Of a DNA stretch of 64,000 bases, positions 8,286 through 17,036 are shown piece by piece. The notes beneath the pieces are model-generated. The model searched no databases, was not told where the DNA came from, and saw nothing but the letters and a program-made list of their open reading frames with translations. The position numbers and the translations under genes are program-made. How positions within the stretch are numbered: the first letter of the stretch is position 1; each line of letters opens with the position of its first letter. Source of the DNA: Clostridium rectalis (GTDB lineage: Bacteria > Bacillota > Clostridia > Clostridiales > Clostridiaceae); NCBI RefSeq assembly GCF_900626095.1, contig NZ_UYZZ01000008.1, positions 1-64,000 on the forward strand, written 5' to 3'.

Positions 8286-11200
8286 CTAATTAATCTCTAC
8301 AAAATAGTTACCATCCTCATTAGAGTATCTATATACATATAGATAGTACTTACCAGATTTTAAATTAATATTATTATAAAGTCTATTATTATCCCTATTC
8401 GCATAACAAATATAGTTATCTAAATCATCTTCCCTGTATAACATCCAATTCATTCCAATATCATTTAGTTTTGTCATTTCTATAAATATATTTTGATTTT
8501 TTGATACATAAAAACTAAATATGTCTACTGTATCATTTGAATCCAATTTAGCTAATACTTTACTTCCTATAAAAATTTCAAAAGCATTATTAAATGAATT
8601 ATTATCTTCCTTTTCCTCTAATTGTTTTTTGGGTAATTTCTCTTTTAACAACAAATCATAAGTTCCTGCTTCCCCAGAAAATTTATAAACAACTATATAA
8701 TATCTTCCTTTAGCCGCTTTAAAATTACAATGAAGTATTTGTCCCTCTTTATTAGGATAAGATATATATTGTTCCTTATTATTTTGATTATATATTAAGA
8801 AATTAATCCCTATATTATCTTTACTATTTACTGTTATATCTATTTCTTCTTCTTTATCTACGTCAAAATAATAATAATCACTAGTTTTATCTTTAAAATC
8901 CCCAAATAAAGTTTTATCACTTACTAAAGGTCCATTAGCAGTTTCAAAACTATTATTAGGCTCTACTTCTTTATAATCATTAGTTTCTGTCTCAATAGAA
9001 TCACTTAACATTCCATGAAAAACTATATCACATTGTACTTCACCATAAGCATTCAATCTATAATTAGTAAAATAACAAGTCACTGTTTTATATCCTGTCC
9101 ATCCCAATAAATCTAATTTATTTAAGTATTCATTGCATTTATTATTTAACTCTTTCCAATCTTTTATTCCCCCTTTAGTAAATCCTCCTTTATACTCTCC
9201 TCTCAAGGTAAACGTATTAAAGAATTGTGATTTTTCCTTCTGGACTTTTATATTATCTAATTTGGAAATATCTTTAATATTACTAAAAACTTGTGAGGCA
9301 TTAATATTTTCATGACTATTTAAATAATCATCTGAAACTAAAGGAATGTTTAATGAATCATATTTGTTTATTAAATCCTCCATATGTTTTTGATATTCAT
9401 TATTTATAATGTTATTTTCACTTAATTTTTTTATATATTCATCATATGCTAACACATCATTATTCTTTATATAATTTACTATATTATTAAAAATCTCTGG
9501 TTGCCTATTATACATATAATCAGAGAATGCAAAACCATAATAATAAAAATCCCATACCCCATATCTAGAATGAAATAATTTATCTGCACTATATCTATCT
9601 TTATACTCTCTTGATAAACCACTAACTTGTGATTTCCTTGGCACCACATTTTCCTTACGAGTAGCCCCTGCAAAAAACTCTGCTGAACCTTCTTCAAACC
9701 AAGTCAATCTACAATCACTACCTTTATAAAAATCTGACTTCCCCCATATACCTGGAACTAAATACCTTCCTTGAAGGTAGTGACAAAACTCATGACGAAA
9801 AAGCTCTTCTAAACTAAAAACACTCTGTTCTGTTGTTCTTTCATAAGTGAAAAAACTCCCTATTCCCTCAATATATATTCCTCCATTTTCTGTACTATAT
9901 CCATATAAAATAGAGTTTAATTTGTACTCTTCAGGGGAATTATAAATAACCATCGTTAATACATCATCTGCATTCCCCTGTTCTAAAGGCCTATCATTTC
10001 CAACTACCCTATGAAATTGAGCCTTTACTTCCTTTGAAGCCCAATATAATCGTTTTATTTTATCTTCACTTACATTACTTCCTGATTTAATTATCATCTT
10101 TCCATCATCAAATGTAAAAGTATTTGGTAAATAATATTTTTTTCCCTGTTCTTTAATTTTTTCTATATCTACTCTATTACCATTAGATTGGATTCCATTA
10201 AAATCATAAGTTATACTTTCTATTGCTTTAAAATATTGTTCTCCAAGATAAGGATATATTTTTAAGGCATCCTCTATAATCTTTTGTAGATTAAAAGTAT
10301 TACTATGAAACTTGGCTAATTTTCCAGTATAAAAAATCCCATTATTTATTAACCAACTATTCTCCTTATTAGCATTTCCAATTAAAACAAACTTAGAAAC
10401 CTGATCTATAAACTCGTTTATATTACCATACCACTTTGTGTCCTTAGCCTCTGTATTATTATGATAACAATAAGACCTTAAACTATATTCTATTCCCTCC
10501 ATTAGTGAGTGGATTGCATTGCCTTTGCTTATATTTAAAATATTATCATTAAAATTATTATTGTATTGTTTTAATATTGGTGTAGCTTTATTTATAATTT
10601 CAACATTAGAGGTAGTATTATTTATTAATAACCCCACCGCTTTAACAACTTCATTTTGACAATCATTACCTAGTCTAAAATTCTTATTACTTTCTATTGC
10701 TAATATAGCTGGAATACATTTTTCCCTATTTTCCATACTATAAAAACTTTTCATTCCATCATTATAATATGCTAGATAATATCCTCCCCTTAACACCTCT
10801 ATAAGAGTTGGTATACCCTTATTGTCCCCCTTAGTGTATGTGTTTCCTTTTTCAATTACTGCCTGTATAAGTGCCTGTACACGTTTTTCATCAGCATAAA
10901 ATTGTCTAGCATCTTCACTATATTGCATTAAGTCTTCTATATCATACCAATTTATACTTGATATAATATTTATAGTTTCCTTATAACTTAATTTGTTAAA
11001 ATCAGCCATAGTATATTTTTTATTTTCATTATTATTAGTTGATAATCTCTGGTCTGTATTTTTCAATAACTTGATATTTTCTGTCTTTGCTTCATTTTCA
11101 TCCTTTACATTCTCTACTTCATCATGAATTTTAGAACTTAAATTATTCTGATTTATAATTACTTTAGATGAAGTTTTTAAACTTTGGCTTTTAACTCTAT

Positions 11201-11294
11201 ATTCCTGATTTGCACATACATCTATATAAGAATTAATTGTGATTAAAAAAGTGGTGGTTAAAATACCAATAACTTTTAAAAAACTTTTTCTCAT
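8286..11294 (-). CDS. secreted M9 collagenase
   Basis: A 1002-residue microbial collagenase of the ColG/ColH/ColT type. Order: signal peptide (1-29, cut near VCA-NQ), linker, activator domain of helical repeats (about 95-370), peptidase domain with zinc motif HEFCH at 501-505 followed by YLQGR, and a downstream FEEGSAEFFAG segment (533-543) carrying the third zinc ligand Glu, a helper region, then two C-terminal PPC/collagen-binding-type domains (EPNNSFETA near 810 and EDNNSFNNA near 905). It is expected to cleave native triple-helical collagen outside the cell. The Cys inside HEFCH is unusual against the HEYTH of characterised clostridial collagenases. GGGGGAAA precedes the ATG. A promoter with a long inverted repeat lies upstream. 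Confidence 0.92.
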   Translation of the reverse strand: MRKSFLKVIGILTTTFLITINSYIDVCANQEYRVKSQSLKTSSKVIINQNNLSSKIHDEVENVKDENEAKTENIKLLKNTDQRLSTNNNENKKYTMADFNKLSYKETINIISSINWYDIEDLMQYSEDARQFYADEKRVQALIQAVIEKGNTYTKGDNKGIPTLIEVLRGGYYLAYYNDGMKSFYSMENREKCIPAILAIESNKNFRLGNDCQNEVVKAVGLLINNTTSNVEIINKATPILKQYNNNFNDNILNISKGNAIHSLMEGIEYSLRSYCYHNNTEAKDTKWYGNINEFIDQVSKFVLIGNANKENSWLINNGIFYTGKLAKFHSNTFNLQKIIEDALKIYPYLGEQYFKAIESITYDFNGIQSNGNRVDIEKIKEQGKKYYLPNTFTFDDGKMIIKSGSNVSEDKIKRLYWASKEVKAQFHRVVGNDRPLEQGNADDVLTMVIYNSPEEYKLNSILYGYSTENGGIYIEGIGSFFTYERTTEQSVFSLEELFRHEFCHYLQGRYLVPGIWGKSDFYKGSDCRLTWFEEGSAEFFAGATRKENVVPRKSQVSGLSREYKDRYSADKLFHSRYGVWDFYYYGFAFSDYMYNRQPEIFNNIVNYIKNNDVLAYDEYIKKLSENNIINNEYQKHMEDLINKYDSLNIPLVSDDYLNSHENINASQVFSNIKDISKLDNIKVQKEKSQFFNTFTLRGEYKGGFTKGGIKDWKELNNKCNEYLNKLDLLGWTGYKTVTCYFTNYRLNAYGEVQCDIVFHGMLSDSIETETNDYKEVEPNNSFETANGPLVSDKTLFGDFKDKTSDYYYFDVDKEEEIDITVNSKDNIGINFLIYNQNNKEQYISYPNKEGQILHCNFKAAKGRYYIVVYKFSGEAGTYDLLLKEKLPKKQLEEKEDNNSFNNAFEIFIGSKVLAKLDSNDTVDIFSFYVSKNQNIFIEMTKLNDIGMNWMLYREDDLDNYICYANRDNNRLYNNINLKSGKYYLYVYRYSNEDGNYFVEIN

Positions 11295-11365
11295 AACTTT
11301 CCCCCTATTTTTAAACTATTTGTTTTAAAATGAATTAAAGTAAAATTAATCCATGAACATAATTG

Positions 11366-11408
11366 ATAATATACCATTTTTTATCAAAATTCAATAGTTT
11401 TGATAAAA
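11366..11408 (-). promoter_or_regulatory. collagenase promoter with overlapping inverted repeat
   Basis: On the minus strand TTGAAT (11389-11394) and TATTAT (11366-11371) are 17 nt apart. Perfect 11-bp inverted repeats TTTTATCAAAA (11379-11389) and TTTTGATAAAA (11398-11408), 8 nt apart, flank the -35 box, as an operator would. Confidence 0.5.
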
Positions 11409-11481
11409 TTTTAATTTTTATTTTAATTATATTATACCGCTTATAATATAATTTTTTTATATTATATTGGGTTTATAACAT

Positions 11482-11520
11482 AAAATAGGATTGTAATTAC
11501 CTATATTACAATCCTATTTT
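11482..11520 (-). terminator. intrinsic terminator of the MutS2-like gene
   Basis: A perfect 16-bp stem with a 7-nt loop (AAAATAGGATTGTAAT with its complement) lies 3 nt after the stop codon. The U tract on either side makes it usable in both directions. Confidence 0.85.
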
Positions 11521-11523
11521 TAT

Positions 11524-13422
11524 CTAATGTTTATTGATTTTTTTTATAATTTTTAATGTTTTTTTAGAACCTCTTAAAATATCTTTTTCTAGCTTCCTCT
11601 CTTTATAATCTACAAACAAAGTATTTAAATCATAGTCAACAGGATATAAATCCTCTGCTTTCAATTCTAACTTTAACCTTTTTTCATTCACTTTTATTAA
11701 CTGATTTTTATGAAATACTATTATATTATTAAATCTATCCTTAGTTTTGTATACAATAGCAAAATCTTCACAATCCATTAAAAATACTTTATCTCCTATT
11801 TTAAAATCATACCTTTTCTGATTAGTAAAATATTCAATATTAATTTTTTTACTCTTTACTTTTGACTTATCTACTAAAGCAAAGTTATACTTCTTATTTA
11901 TCATATAACCTTTTGCTTTTTTCACTACCGATGCATTTATTCCCATCTTTTCAGATATCCAAAAAGCATTGCTCTCCCCAGATTCACCTATATTGATTTT
12001 ATATAGTGGTTGTAAAGTGTCACTATTAAACTGCATTGCTGCATTCTGAAAATCCTCATGTTTTTGTGAATAATCCTTTATTTCCCCATAATGAGTAGTA
12101 GCAATAGTAATACATCCTTTATGATAAAATTCTTCTAATATGGCTATAGCTAGCGCTGCTCCTTCATTAGGTTCTGTTCCACTTCCTATTTCATCACATA
12201 AAATTAAAGTAGATTTATTACTATTATTAATTATCTGTGCTAAATTTTTTACATGGGATGAAAATGTACTTAATGCATTTTCTATACTCTGATTGTCTCC
12301 AATGTCCACAAATATTTTTTCAAATACAGAAATCTCTGTTCCCTCTTTACAAGGAATATGAAATCCAGATTGTGTTGCCAACATCATTATTCCTATGGTT
12401 TTTAATACCACTGTCTTTCCCCCAGCATTAGGTCCTGTTATTATCAAGGTTCTATAGTCTTTTCCAATATTAAAATTTAATGGTACTACATCCCCCTTTA
12501 ATAATGGATGCCTACCTTCAACTATATTGATAAATCCATAATCATTTAATTTTGGTTTTATACCATTTATATCTTTACTATATTTAGCTTTTGCAAAAAT
12601 CATATCATACTGTGAAATTACTTCAGCATTAATCTTAATTTCCCTTAAATTATTGAATATTAATTCTGTTAGATGAGATAATACCTTATACTCTTCCACT
12701 GCCTCCTCTGCTTTTAAGGATACTAATTGTATACAATTTTTAGATATAATACTTGGTTCTATAAATACAGTTGAACCCTTTGTTGAAGTTTCAACAATAG
12801 TTCCCTGTACAAAATTTTTATATGCACTTTTTATTGGAACAGTATATCTATCACCCCTTTTACTTATAAAAAATTCTTGTATATACCTTTTATTACTGTT
12901 GCTTTTTAAAAATTTATCTAGCTTTTCCTTTATTTTATCTTCATTATTTTCTATAAGCCTTCTTACTCTTTTTAATTCTTTACTAGCATTGGAATCCACA
13001 CAACTACCTTTTATTGAATATTCAATTTCTTCCTCTATAAAATTAAACTCAGTAATTATTCTGGCATAAGCACTTAAAGCTTTAGCATAACTCTCTTTAT
13101 CTATTATAAATTTTTTTATTTTTCTACATCCTCTTAAAAAGTTACACATTATAATTAAATCTTCTGCATTTAATACTAATCCCTTCTCAATACTTTCTAA
13201 AATATGATTAATATTAAATATACCCTCTAATGGTATATGGTTATTACAATCTAATAAAACCCTTCCTTCCATTGTTTCATTTAATCTTTCTTCAACAGTT
13301 TTTAGATTTGTTGATGGTTTAAGTTTGTCTATTAACTTTTTACCAAGGCCACTTACGCAATAGGATTTTACTATTTCTTTTAACTTATTATATTGTAATT
13401 TGTCAACGGTATTTGTATTCAT
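11524..13422 (-). CDS. Smr-less MutS2 paralogue with KOW-like domain
   Basis: A 632-residue P-loop ATPase of the MutS2 branch: helical core/clamp region (about 1-290), ATPase domain with Walker A GPNAGGKT at 330-337, Walker B TLILCDE at 405-411, ATTHYGE at 441-447, a helical extension, then a KOW-like beta segment at about 538-587 (FKIGDKVFL near 540). Canonical MutS2 is about 780-790 residues and ends in an Smr nuclease domain; that domain is absent here and the chain ends in a Lys-rich tail. It is therefore a paralogue rather than the housekeeping protein. B. subtilis MutS2 acts on collided ribosomes, with the KOW region contacting the ribosome. The leader upstream looks like an attenuator, so a ribosome-stress or antibiotic-response role is inferred. 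ATG 13422 has GGAG 8 nt upstream. Confidence 0.85.
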   Translation of the reverse strand: MNTNTVDKLQYNKLKEIVKSYCVSGLGKKLIDKLKPSTNLKTVEERLNETMEGRVLLDCNNHIPLEGIFNINHILESIEKGLVLNAEDLIIMCNFLRGCRKIKKFIIDKESYAKALSAYARIITEFNFIEEEIEYSIKGSCVDSNASKELKRVRRLIENNEDKIKEKLDKFLKSNSNKRYIQEFFISKRGDRYTVPIKSAYKNFVQGTIVETSTKGSTVFIEPSIISKNCIQLVSLKAEEAVEEYKVLSHLTELIFNNLREIKINAEVISQYDMIFAKAKYSKDINGIKPKLNDYGFINIVEGRHPLLKGDVVPLNFNIGKDYRTLIITGPNAGGKTVVLKTIGIMMLATQSGFHIPCKEGTEISVFEKIFVDIGDNQSIENALSTFSSHVKNLAQIINNSNKSTLILCDEIGSGTEPNEGAALAIAILEEFYHKGCITIATTHYGEIKDYSQKHEDFQNAAMQFNSDTLQPLYKINIGESGESNAFWISEKMGINASVVKKAKGYMINKKYNFALVDKSKVKSKKINIEYFTNQKRYDFKIGDKVFLMDCEDFAIVYKTKDRFNNIIVFHKNQLIKVNEKRLKLELKAEDLYPVDYDLNTLFVDYKERKLEKDILRGSKKTLKIIKKINKH

Positions 13423-13521
13423 TTCTTTTGCTCCTTACATAGAATTTTTATTCTATGAAGACACTAACTTATAAAATAAACTTTATAAATATAAATAAAA
13501 ATTATTAATTGTTCTACAAAA

Positions 13522-13551
13522 CAAAAAAAGTCGTGGACACATCCACAACTT
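13522..13551 (-). terminator. leader terminator (attenuator) before the MutS2-like gene
   Basis: On the minus strand AAGTTGTGGA pairs with TCCACGACTT (one mismatch) around a 4-nt loop, followed by a run of U. It lies about 100 nt upstream of the MutS2-like start and downstream of a promoter and leader ORF, so it is placed to terminate that transcript early. Confidence 0.75.
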
Positions 13552-13643
13552 AAAATACCAAACACTAACAATAAAAACTGCCCAACGTTAACAATTCTTA
13601 TTATTTAATATAAACAGTAAAACAATAAATAATTTTACTTAAA

Positions 13644-13721
13644 TTAAGTACTTTGTGGCTTTGTATCTTCATAGATTGTTTGAATAAATCCAAACCAAAT
13701 AAAGGTATATAAAATACCCAT
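13644..13721 (-). CDS. possible 25-residue leader ORF overlapping the antiterminator
   Basis: ATG-initiated frame encoding a hydrophobic N-terminus (MGILYTFIWFGF) and a polar end (EDTKPQST). Its last codons form the antiterminator candidate. It has no clear ribosome binding site and its start codon lies in the loop of the large leader hairpin, so translation is doubtful. Confidence 0.25.
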   Translation of the reverse strand: MGILYTFIWFGFIQTIYEDTKPQST

Positions 13722-13752
13722 TTTAAAGATTTATTCAGATATATATTTTTAT

Positions 13753-13776
13753 CTATTTAGAAAATACCCCGCTCAT
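13753..13776 (-). CDS. 7-codon leader peptide MSGVFSK
   Basis: A strong ribosome binding site (AAAAGGAGTG, 13781-13790) lies 4-6 nt before an ATG that opens a 7-codon frame ending in TAG, about 40 nt after the predicted transcription start. Short leader ORFs with strong ribosome binding sites ahead of a terminator are the hallmark of ribosome-mediated attenuation. Confidence 0.5.
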   Translation of the reverse strand: MSGVFSK

Positions 13777-13820
13777 AAAGCACTCCTTTTTAATATCATA
13801 AAGTTTATTTTATAATTTTT

Positions 13821-13849
13821 ATTATACATTACTCAATATACCTAGTCAA
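13821..13849 (-). promoter_or_regulatory. sigma-A promoter of the MutS2-like transcript
   Basis: TTGACT and a perfect TATAAT are spaced by 17 nt on the minus strand, roughly 400 nt upstream of the coding start and about 100 nt past the end of the purine operon. Confidence 0.75.
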
Positions 13850-13945
13850 CTTAATAACTTCCTTATTAATACAAGTATTTATATAAACTATATAAATTAA
13901 TTATAATATCTTTTTAAATATAATTTTTTCTTTAGTAACTTCTCC

Positions 13946-15259
13946 TTAAAGCTCTTTAATAGCAACTAATATTTTTTCTTTCATCTTAATTAAACTTCTA
14001 AATATATCATTAAAATCCACATGGAGAATCCTTTTATTTCTAACTATAATATTACCATTAACTATTACAGTATCCACATTAGATGGATTGGCTGAGTATA
14101 CTATAGTTGAATAATAATCATATATTGGATTCATATTAATAGATTCCGTTTCTAAAATAACTAAATCTGCTTTTTTACCAATTTGGATACTTCCTACTAA
14201 ATGGTCTAAATTAAGAACTTTAGCCCCTCCTATAGTTGCCATCTTTACAATATCTTTTGCAGGAAACACCCTCCTATCTTTATTAAAAAGCTTTTGTATT
14301 TTCCCAACTAAAGACATTTGAGTAATTATATCTAATGTATTACCACTCATGGGCCCATCTGTGCCAAGTCCTATGCTTATTTTCTTTTCACACATTTTTA
14401 AAATAGGCGCCACTCCTTTTGCCCCCTTCGAGTTTGCTCCAATATTATGTGAAACTCCTATTTGCCTTTTTTCTAGTATATCTATATCCTTATCATCTAC
14501 TAACACCATATGAGCACCAATAAAGTTTTTATCTAAAATTTTTAGACTATCTAAATATTGTACAGGGGACATGTTATATTCATTTTTATACTTTTTATAT
14601 TCATAATCCATTTCTGCCACATGCATTGTAAGTGGTATATTATACTTTTTTGAGAGCTTATAGGCTTTAATTAAATGTAAGTCATCATTAGTATAAGGTG
14701 CATGGGGAGCTATTGCTGGAGTAATTAACTCATCTCCCTGCCATTTTTTTATAAATTCTTCACAATACTTTAATCCACCAAAAGGTTCTTTTGAATCCGG
14801 GGAAGGAAAGTCCACAATTGTTTCACCTAAAACCCCTCTTATACCTAACCTTTTTGCTGCTTTGGCTACCTCAGATTCATAATAATACATATCACAAAAT
14901 GTTGTAACCCCTGAAAGAAGCATTTCACATATTCCATATCTTGCACCAATATATACTAACTCTTTATCCACTACATTTTTCTCAAGAGGAAAAATGTATT
15001 TTTTTAATCTATCAGGCGCATCATCTGCAAGGCTTCTAAAAGCCACCATAGATACATGACTATGGCAATTAATCATCCCTGGCATAAGTATACCATTGTT
15101 ACCATCTATAATATAAAACTTATCATATATGTCTTCTAATTCACTATTTCCTATATCTATTATTTCCCCATCTTTTATTACTACAACTCCATTTTCGATT
15201 ATTTCACTTTTCTCATTCATAGTTATGATTGTGACATTTTTTATTAATATATTAAACAT
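13946..15259 (-). CDS. MTA/SAH-deaminase-like amidohydrolase
   Basis: A 437-residue metal-dependent amidohydrolase of the 5-methylthioadenosine/S-adenosylhomocysteine deaminase (MtaD/TrzF/AtzA) group. Visible landmarks: the first metal pair in CHSHVSM (His66, His68), the FRSLADD segment typical of the group, HAPYT, HVAEM, and the metal-binding Asp in GLGTDGPMSGNTLD. The likely reaction is hydrolytic deamination of an adenine nucleoside (MTA, SAH or adenosine) to the inosine analogue in the cytoplasm. It is the last gene of the operon, 17 nt after adenine deaminase, which supports a role in adenine-compound salvage. The exact substrate is uncertain; guanine deaminase and chlorohydrolase relatives are less likely. 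GGGAG precedes ATG 15259. Confidence 0.78.
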   Translation of the reverse strand: MFNILIKNVTIITMNEKSEIIENGVVVIKDGEIIDIGNSELEDIYDKFYIIDGNNGILMPGMINCHSHVSMVAFRSLADDAPDRLKKYIFPLEKNVVDKELVYIGARYGICEMLLSGVTTFCDMYYYESEVAKAAKRLGIRGVLGETIVDFPSPDSKEPFGGLKYCEEFIKKWQGDELITPAIAPHAPYTNDDLHLIKAYKLSKKYNIPLTMHVAEMDYEYKKYKNEYNMSPVQYLDSLKILDKNFIGAHMVLVDDKDIDILEKRQIGVSHNIGANSKGAKGVAPILKMCEKKISIGLGTDGPMSGNTLDIITQMSLVGKIQKLFNKDRRVFPAKDIVKMATIGGAKVLNLDHLVGSIQIGKKADLVILETESINMNPIYDYYSTIVYSANPSNVDTVIVNGNIIVRNKRILHVDFNDIFRSLIKMKEKILVAIKEL

Positions 15260-15276
15260 ATCAATCTCCCTATTAA

Positions 15277-16986
15277 TTAATTTTCACAAAACATGGATAA
15301 TATTTCTTGGGTTTTTACTCTTATAAGTCCTTTATCCGTAATTTTAATACTAGGACTTACAGGCAATGACAATGTACTAAAAGACATAATTTCATTTTTG
15401 TGATTATATCCTAATTTTTTTATTGCATTTCTTAAATTCTTAAGTTTGTAACTTAAAACATCAATTCTTTCTTCAGATATAATTCCAGCAATAGGAAGTT
15501 TTATGGATGCTAATACTTTATTATCCTTTACAGCACAATATCCACCAGAATTTTTTATAATATTATTGGCTGCTATAACCATATCCTGTACATTTCTTCC
15601 CATGACCATTAAATTGTGATGATCGTGAGCCCATGTAGTGGCAATAGCTCCATCCTTTATTATATCTCCTTTAACTAACCCAAAAGCTTTACCATTATTT
15701 TTACCATATCTTTCAAAAACACCAATTAAACAACAAGAAGATTTTTCCCAATTTAAAATTCCATTGTTAACCTCTATTAAAACCTCTTTTTCTTCTGTAA
15801 AAGTAGTTTTATTTTTCACCTGTATTACCCTACATTTTACTTTTCCATTTCTTATAGGCGCTAATATTTTAAAATCCTCATTTATTAAATTATCTAGTTT
15901 TACACTATTATAAAAATTATTTGGAAAACTTTCCTTTTTATCTTTATATGATATATGTCCATCATATAAAACTTTCCCTTTTTTATATACTTTCTCAATT
16001 TTAAAATCAAACAAATCTGATAATATAATAAAATCTGCAATTTTACCAGGAGAAATTGCTCCCCTATCCTTAAATCCCATTTGTTTAGCTGGAGTATATG
16101 TAGCTGCATATATAGCGTTTTCAACTTTCATCCCCATTTTGATAGCCTTTTTAACTAACTTGTTTAAATGACCATTTAGTAACGTATCAGCCATCACATC
16201 ATCTGTAACAAAGCAAAAATGCTCATATAAATTATTTTCCATTAAAAAATCTATATTTTCCTGTGTTAAAGATTTTTCTTGGATTTCTATAAACATTCCA
16301 TTTTTTATTTTTTCCTTTAATGAATCTTTAGTCTGCTCCGTATGATCTCCATGTATTCCTCTATATATATACATAGCTAGATCTACACCTTGTATTTTAG
16401 GACAATGCCCTTCCAAAGGAATATATGGTCTTTTTACCTTTATCTCTTCTATTATACTATTTATATTTGAAGTCTCATCTTCAATTAAGTCCTTAAAATT
16501 CATCACTTCCCCTAAGCATTGAATTTTATCATAATTTAAAAGCTCAGTTGCTTCCTCTTTTCTTATAATACCACCTGTAGTTTCAAGTTTAGATGAAGTA
16601 GAGGGTACTGAGCTTGGAATTCCATAAAATATATCTAGACCTATTTCCTTATCACTATCCATAAAAGCCTTTATTCCATCAATTCCAAATACATTAGCAA
16701 TTTCATGAGGATCAGCCACAATAGTGGTGACCCCCTGTGGAATAACTGCCTGAGAAAATTGAAATGGAGTAGTCATAGAACTTTCAATATGCATATGAAT
16801 ATCAATTAAACCGGGAATTAAATATTTTCCATTACCATCTATTATTTTTTTGGGTTTTAAAATGCCTTTATGAAAATTTCCCACATAAAAAAATCTTTCA
16901 TTTAATACCGTTAAATCTTCCTTTATAAATTTTTTCATATAAACATTGTATACATTAATATTTTTAATAAGTAAATCTACTACCAT
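15277..16986 (-). CDS. ade: adenine deaminase
   Basis: A 569-residue adenine deaminase (adenine + H2O to hypoxanthine + NH3; binuclear metal enzyme of the amidohydrolase superfamily). Family signatures: LIDIHMHIESSMTTP near 57-71, ADPHEIANVFGIDGI, a GHCP segment and the C-terminal domain with TTWAHDHHNLMVMG and AGIISEE. Length is typical. It follows the substrate-binding protein of a spermidine/putrescine-type importer and precedes an MTA-deaminase-like gene, so it probably works on imported or internally released adenine. A second adenine deaminase lies at 28751-30490 under different control. GGGGATG lies ahead of ATG 16986. Confidence 0.92.
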   Translation of the reverse strand: MVVDLLIKNINVYNVYMKKFIKEDLTVLNERFFYVGNFHKGILKPKKIIDGNGKYLIPGLIDIHMHIESSMTTPFQFSQAVIPQGVTTIVADPHEIANVFGIDGIKAFMDSDKEIGLDIFYGIPSSVPSTSSKLETTGGIIRKEEATELLNYDKIQCLGEVMNFKDLIEDETSNINSIIEEIKVKRPYIPLEGHCPKIQGVDLAMYIYRGIHGDHTEQTKDSLKEKIKNGMFIEIQEKSLTQENIDFLMENNLYEHFCFVTDDVMADTLLNGHLNKLVKKAIKMGMKVENAIYAATYTPAKQMGFKDRGAISPGKIADFIILSDLFDFKIEKVYKKGKVLYDGHISYKDKKESFPNNFYNSVKLDNLINEDFKILAPIRNGKVKCRVIQVKNKTTFTEEKEVLIEVNNGILNWEKSSCCLIGVFERYGKNNGKAFGLVKGDIIKDGAIATTWAHDHHNLMVMGRNVQDMVIAANNIIKNSGGYCAVKDNKVLASIKLPIAGIISEERIDVLSYKLKNLRNAIKKLGYNHKNEIMSFSTLSLPVSPSIKITDKGLIRVKTQEILSMFCEN

Positions 16987-17036
16987 TTATTCATCCCCTT
17001 TCCTTTTAAATCTTTCCTATTAAAAAGTACTTTTTA

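Larger units (their letters stand above)
13552..13814 (-). ncRNA. structured 5' leader RNA of the MutS2-like gene
   Basis: Transcribed leader inferred between the promoter and the attenuator. Visible structure: a perfect 10-bp stem (13681-13690 with 13728-13737) enclosing a smaller GGTAT/ATACC hairpin; a CCACAAAGTACTTAA segment (13644-13658) able to pair with the 5' arm of the terminator, an antiterminator candidate; and a 16-nt segment near the 5' end (13798-13813) exactly complementary to 13471-13486, just ahead of the coding region. It matches no riboswitch class I recognise. Confidence 0.5.

Noticed and set aside
13644..13721. Type I toxin peptide (25 residues, hydrophobic start)
   Set aside because: No ribosome binding site, and the position within the leader hairpin and antiterminator explains the sequence equally well; kept only as a low-confidence ORF.
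13522..13849. T-box or known riboswitch upstream of the MutS2-like gene
   Set aside because: No T-box core or conserved riboswitch motif is found; the leader ORF and terminator fit ribosome-mediated attenuation better.
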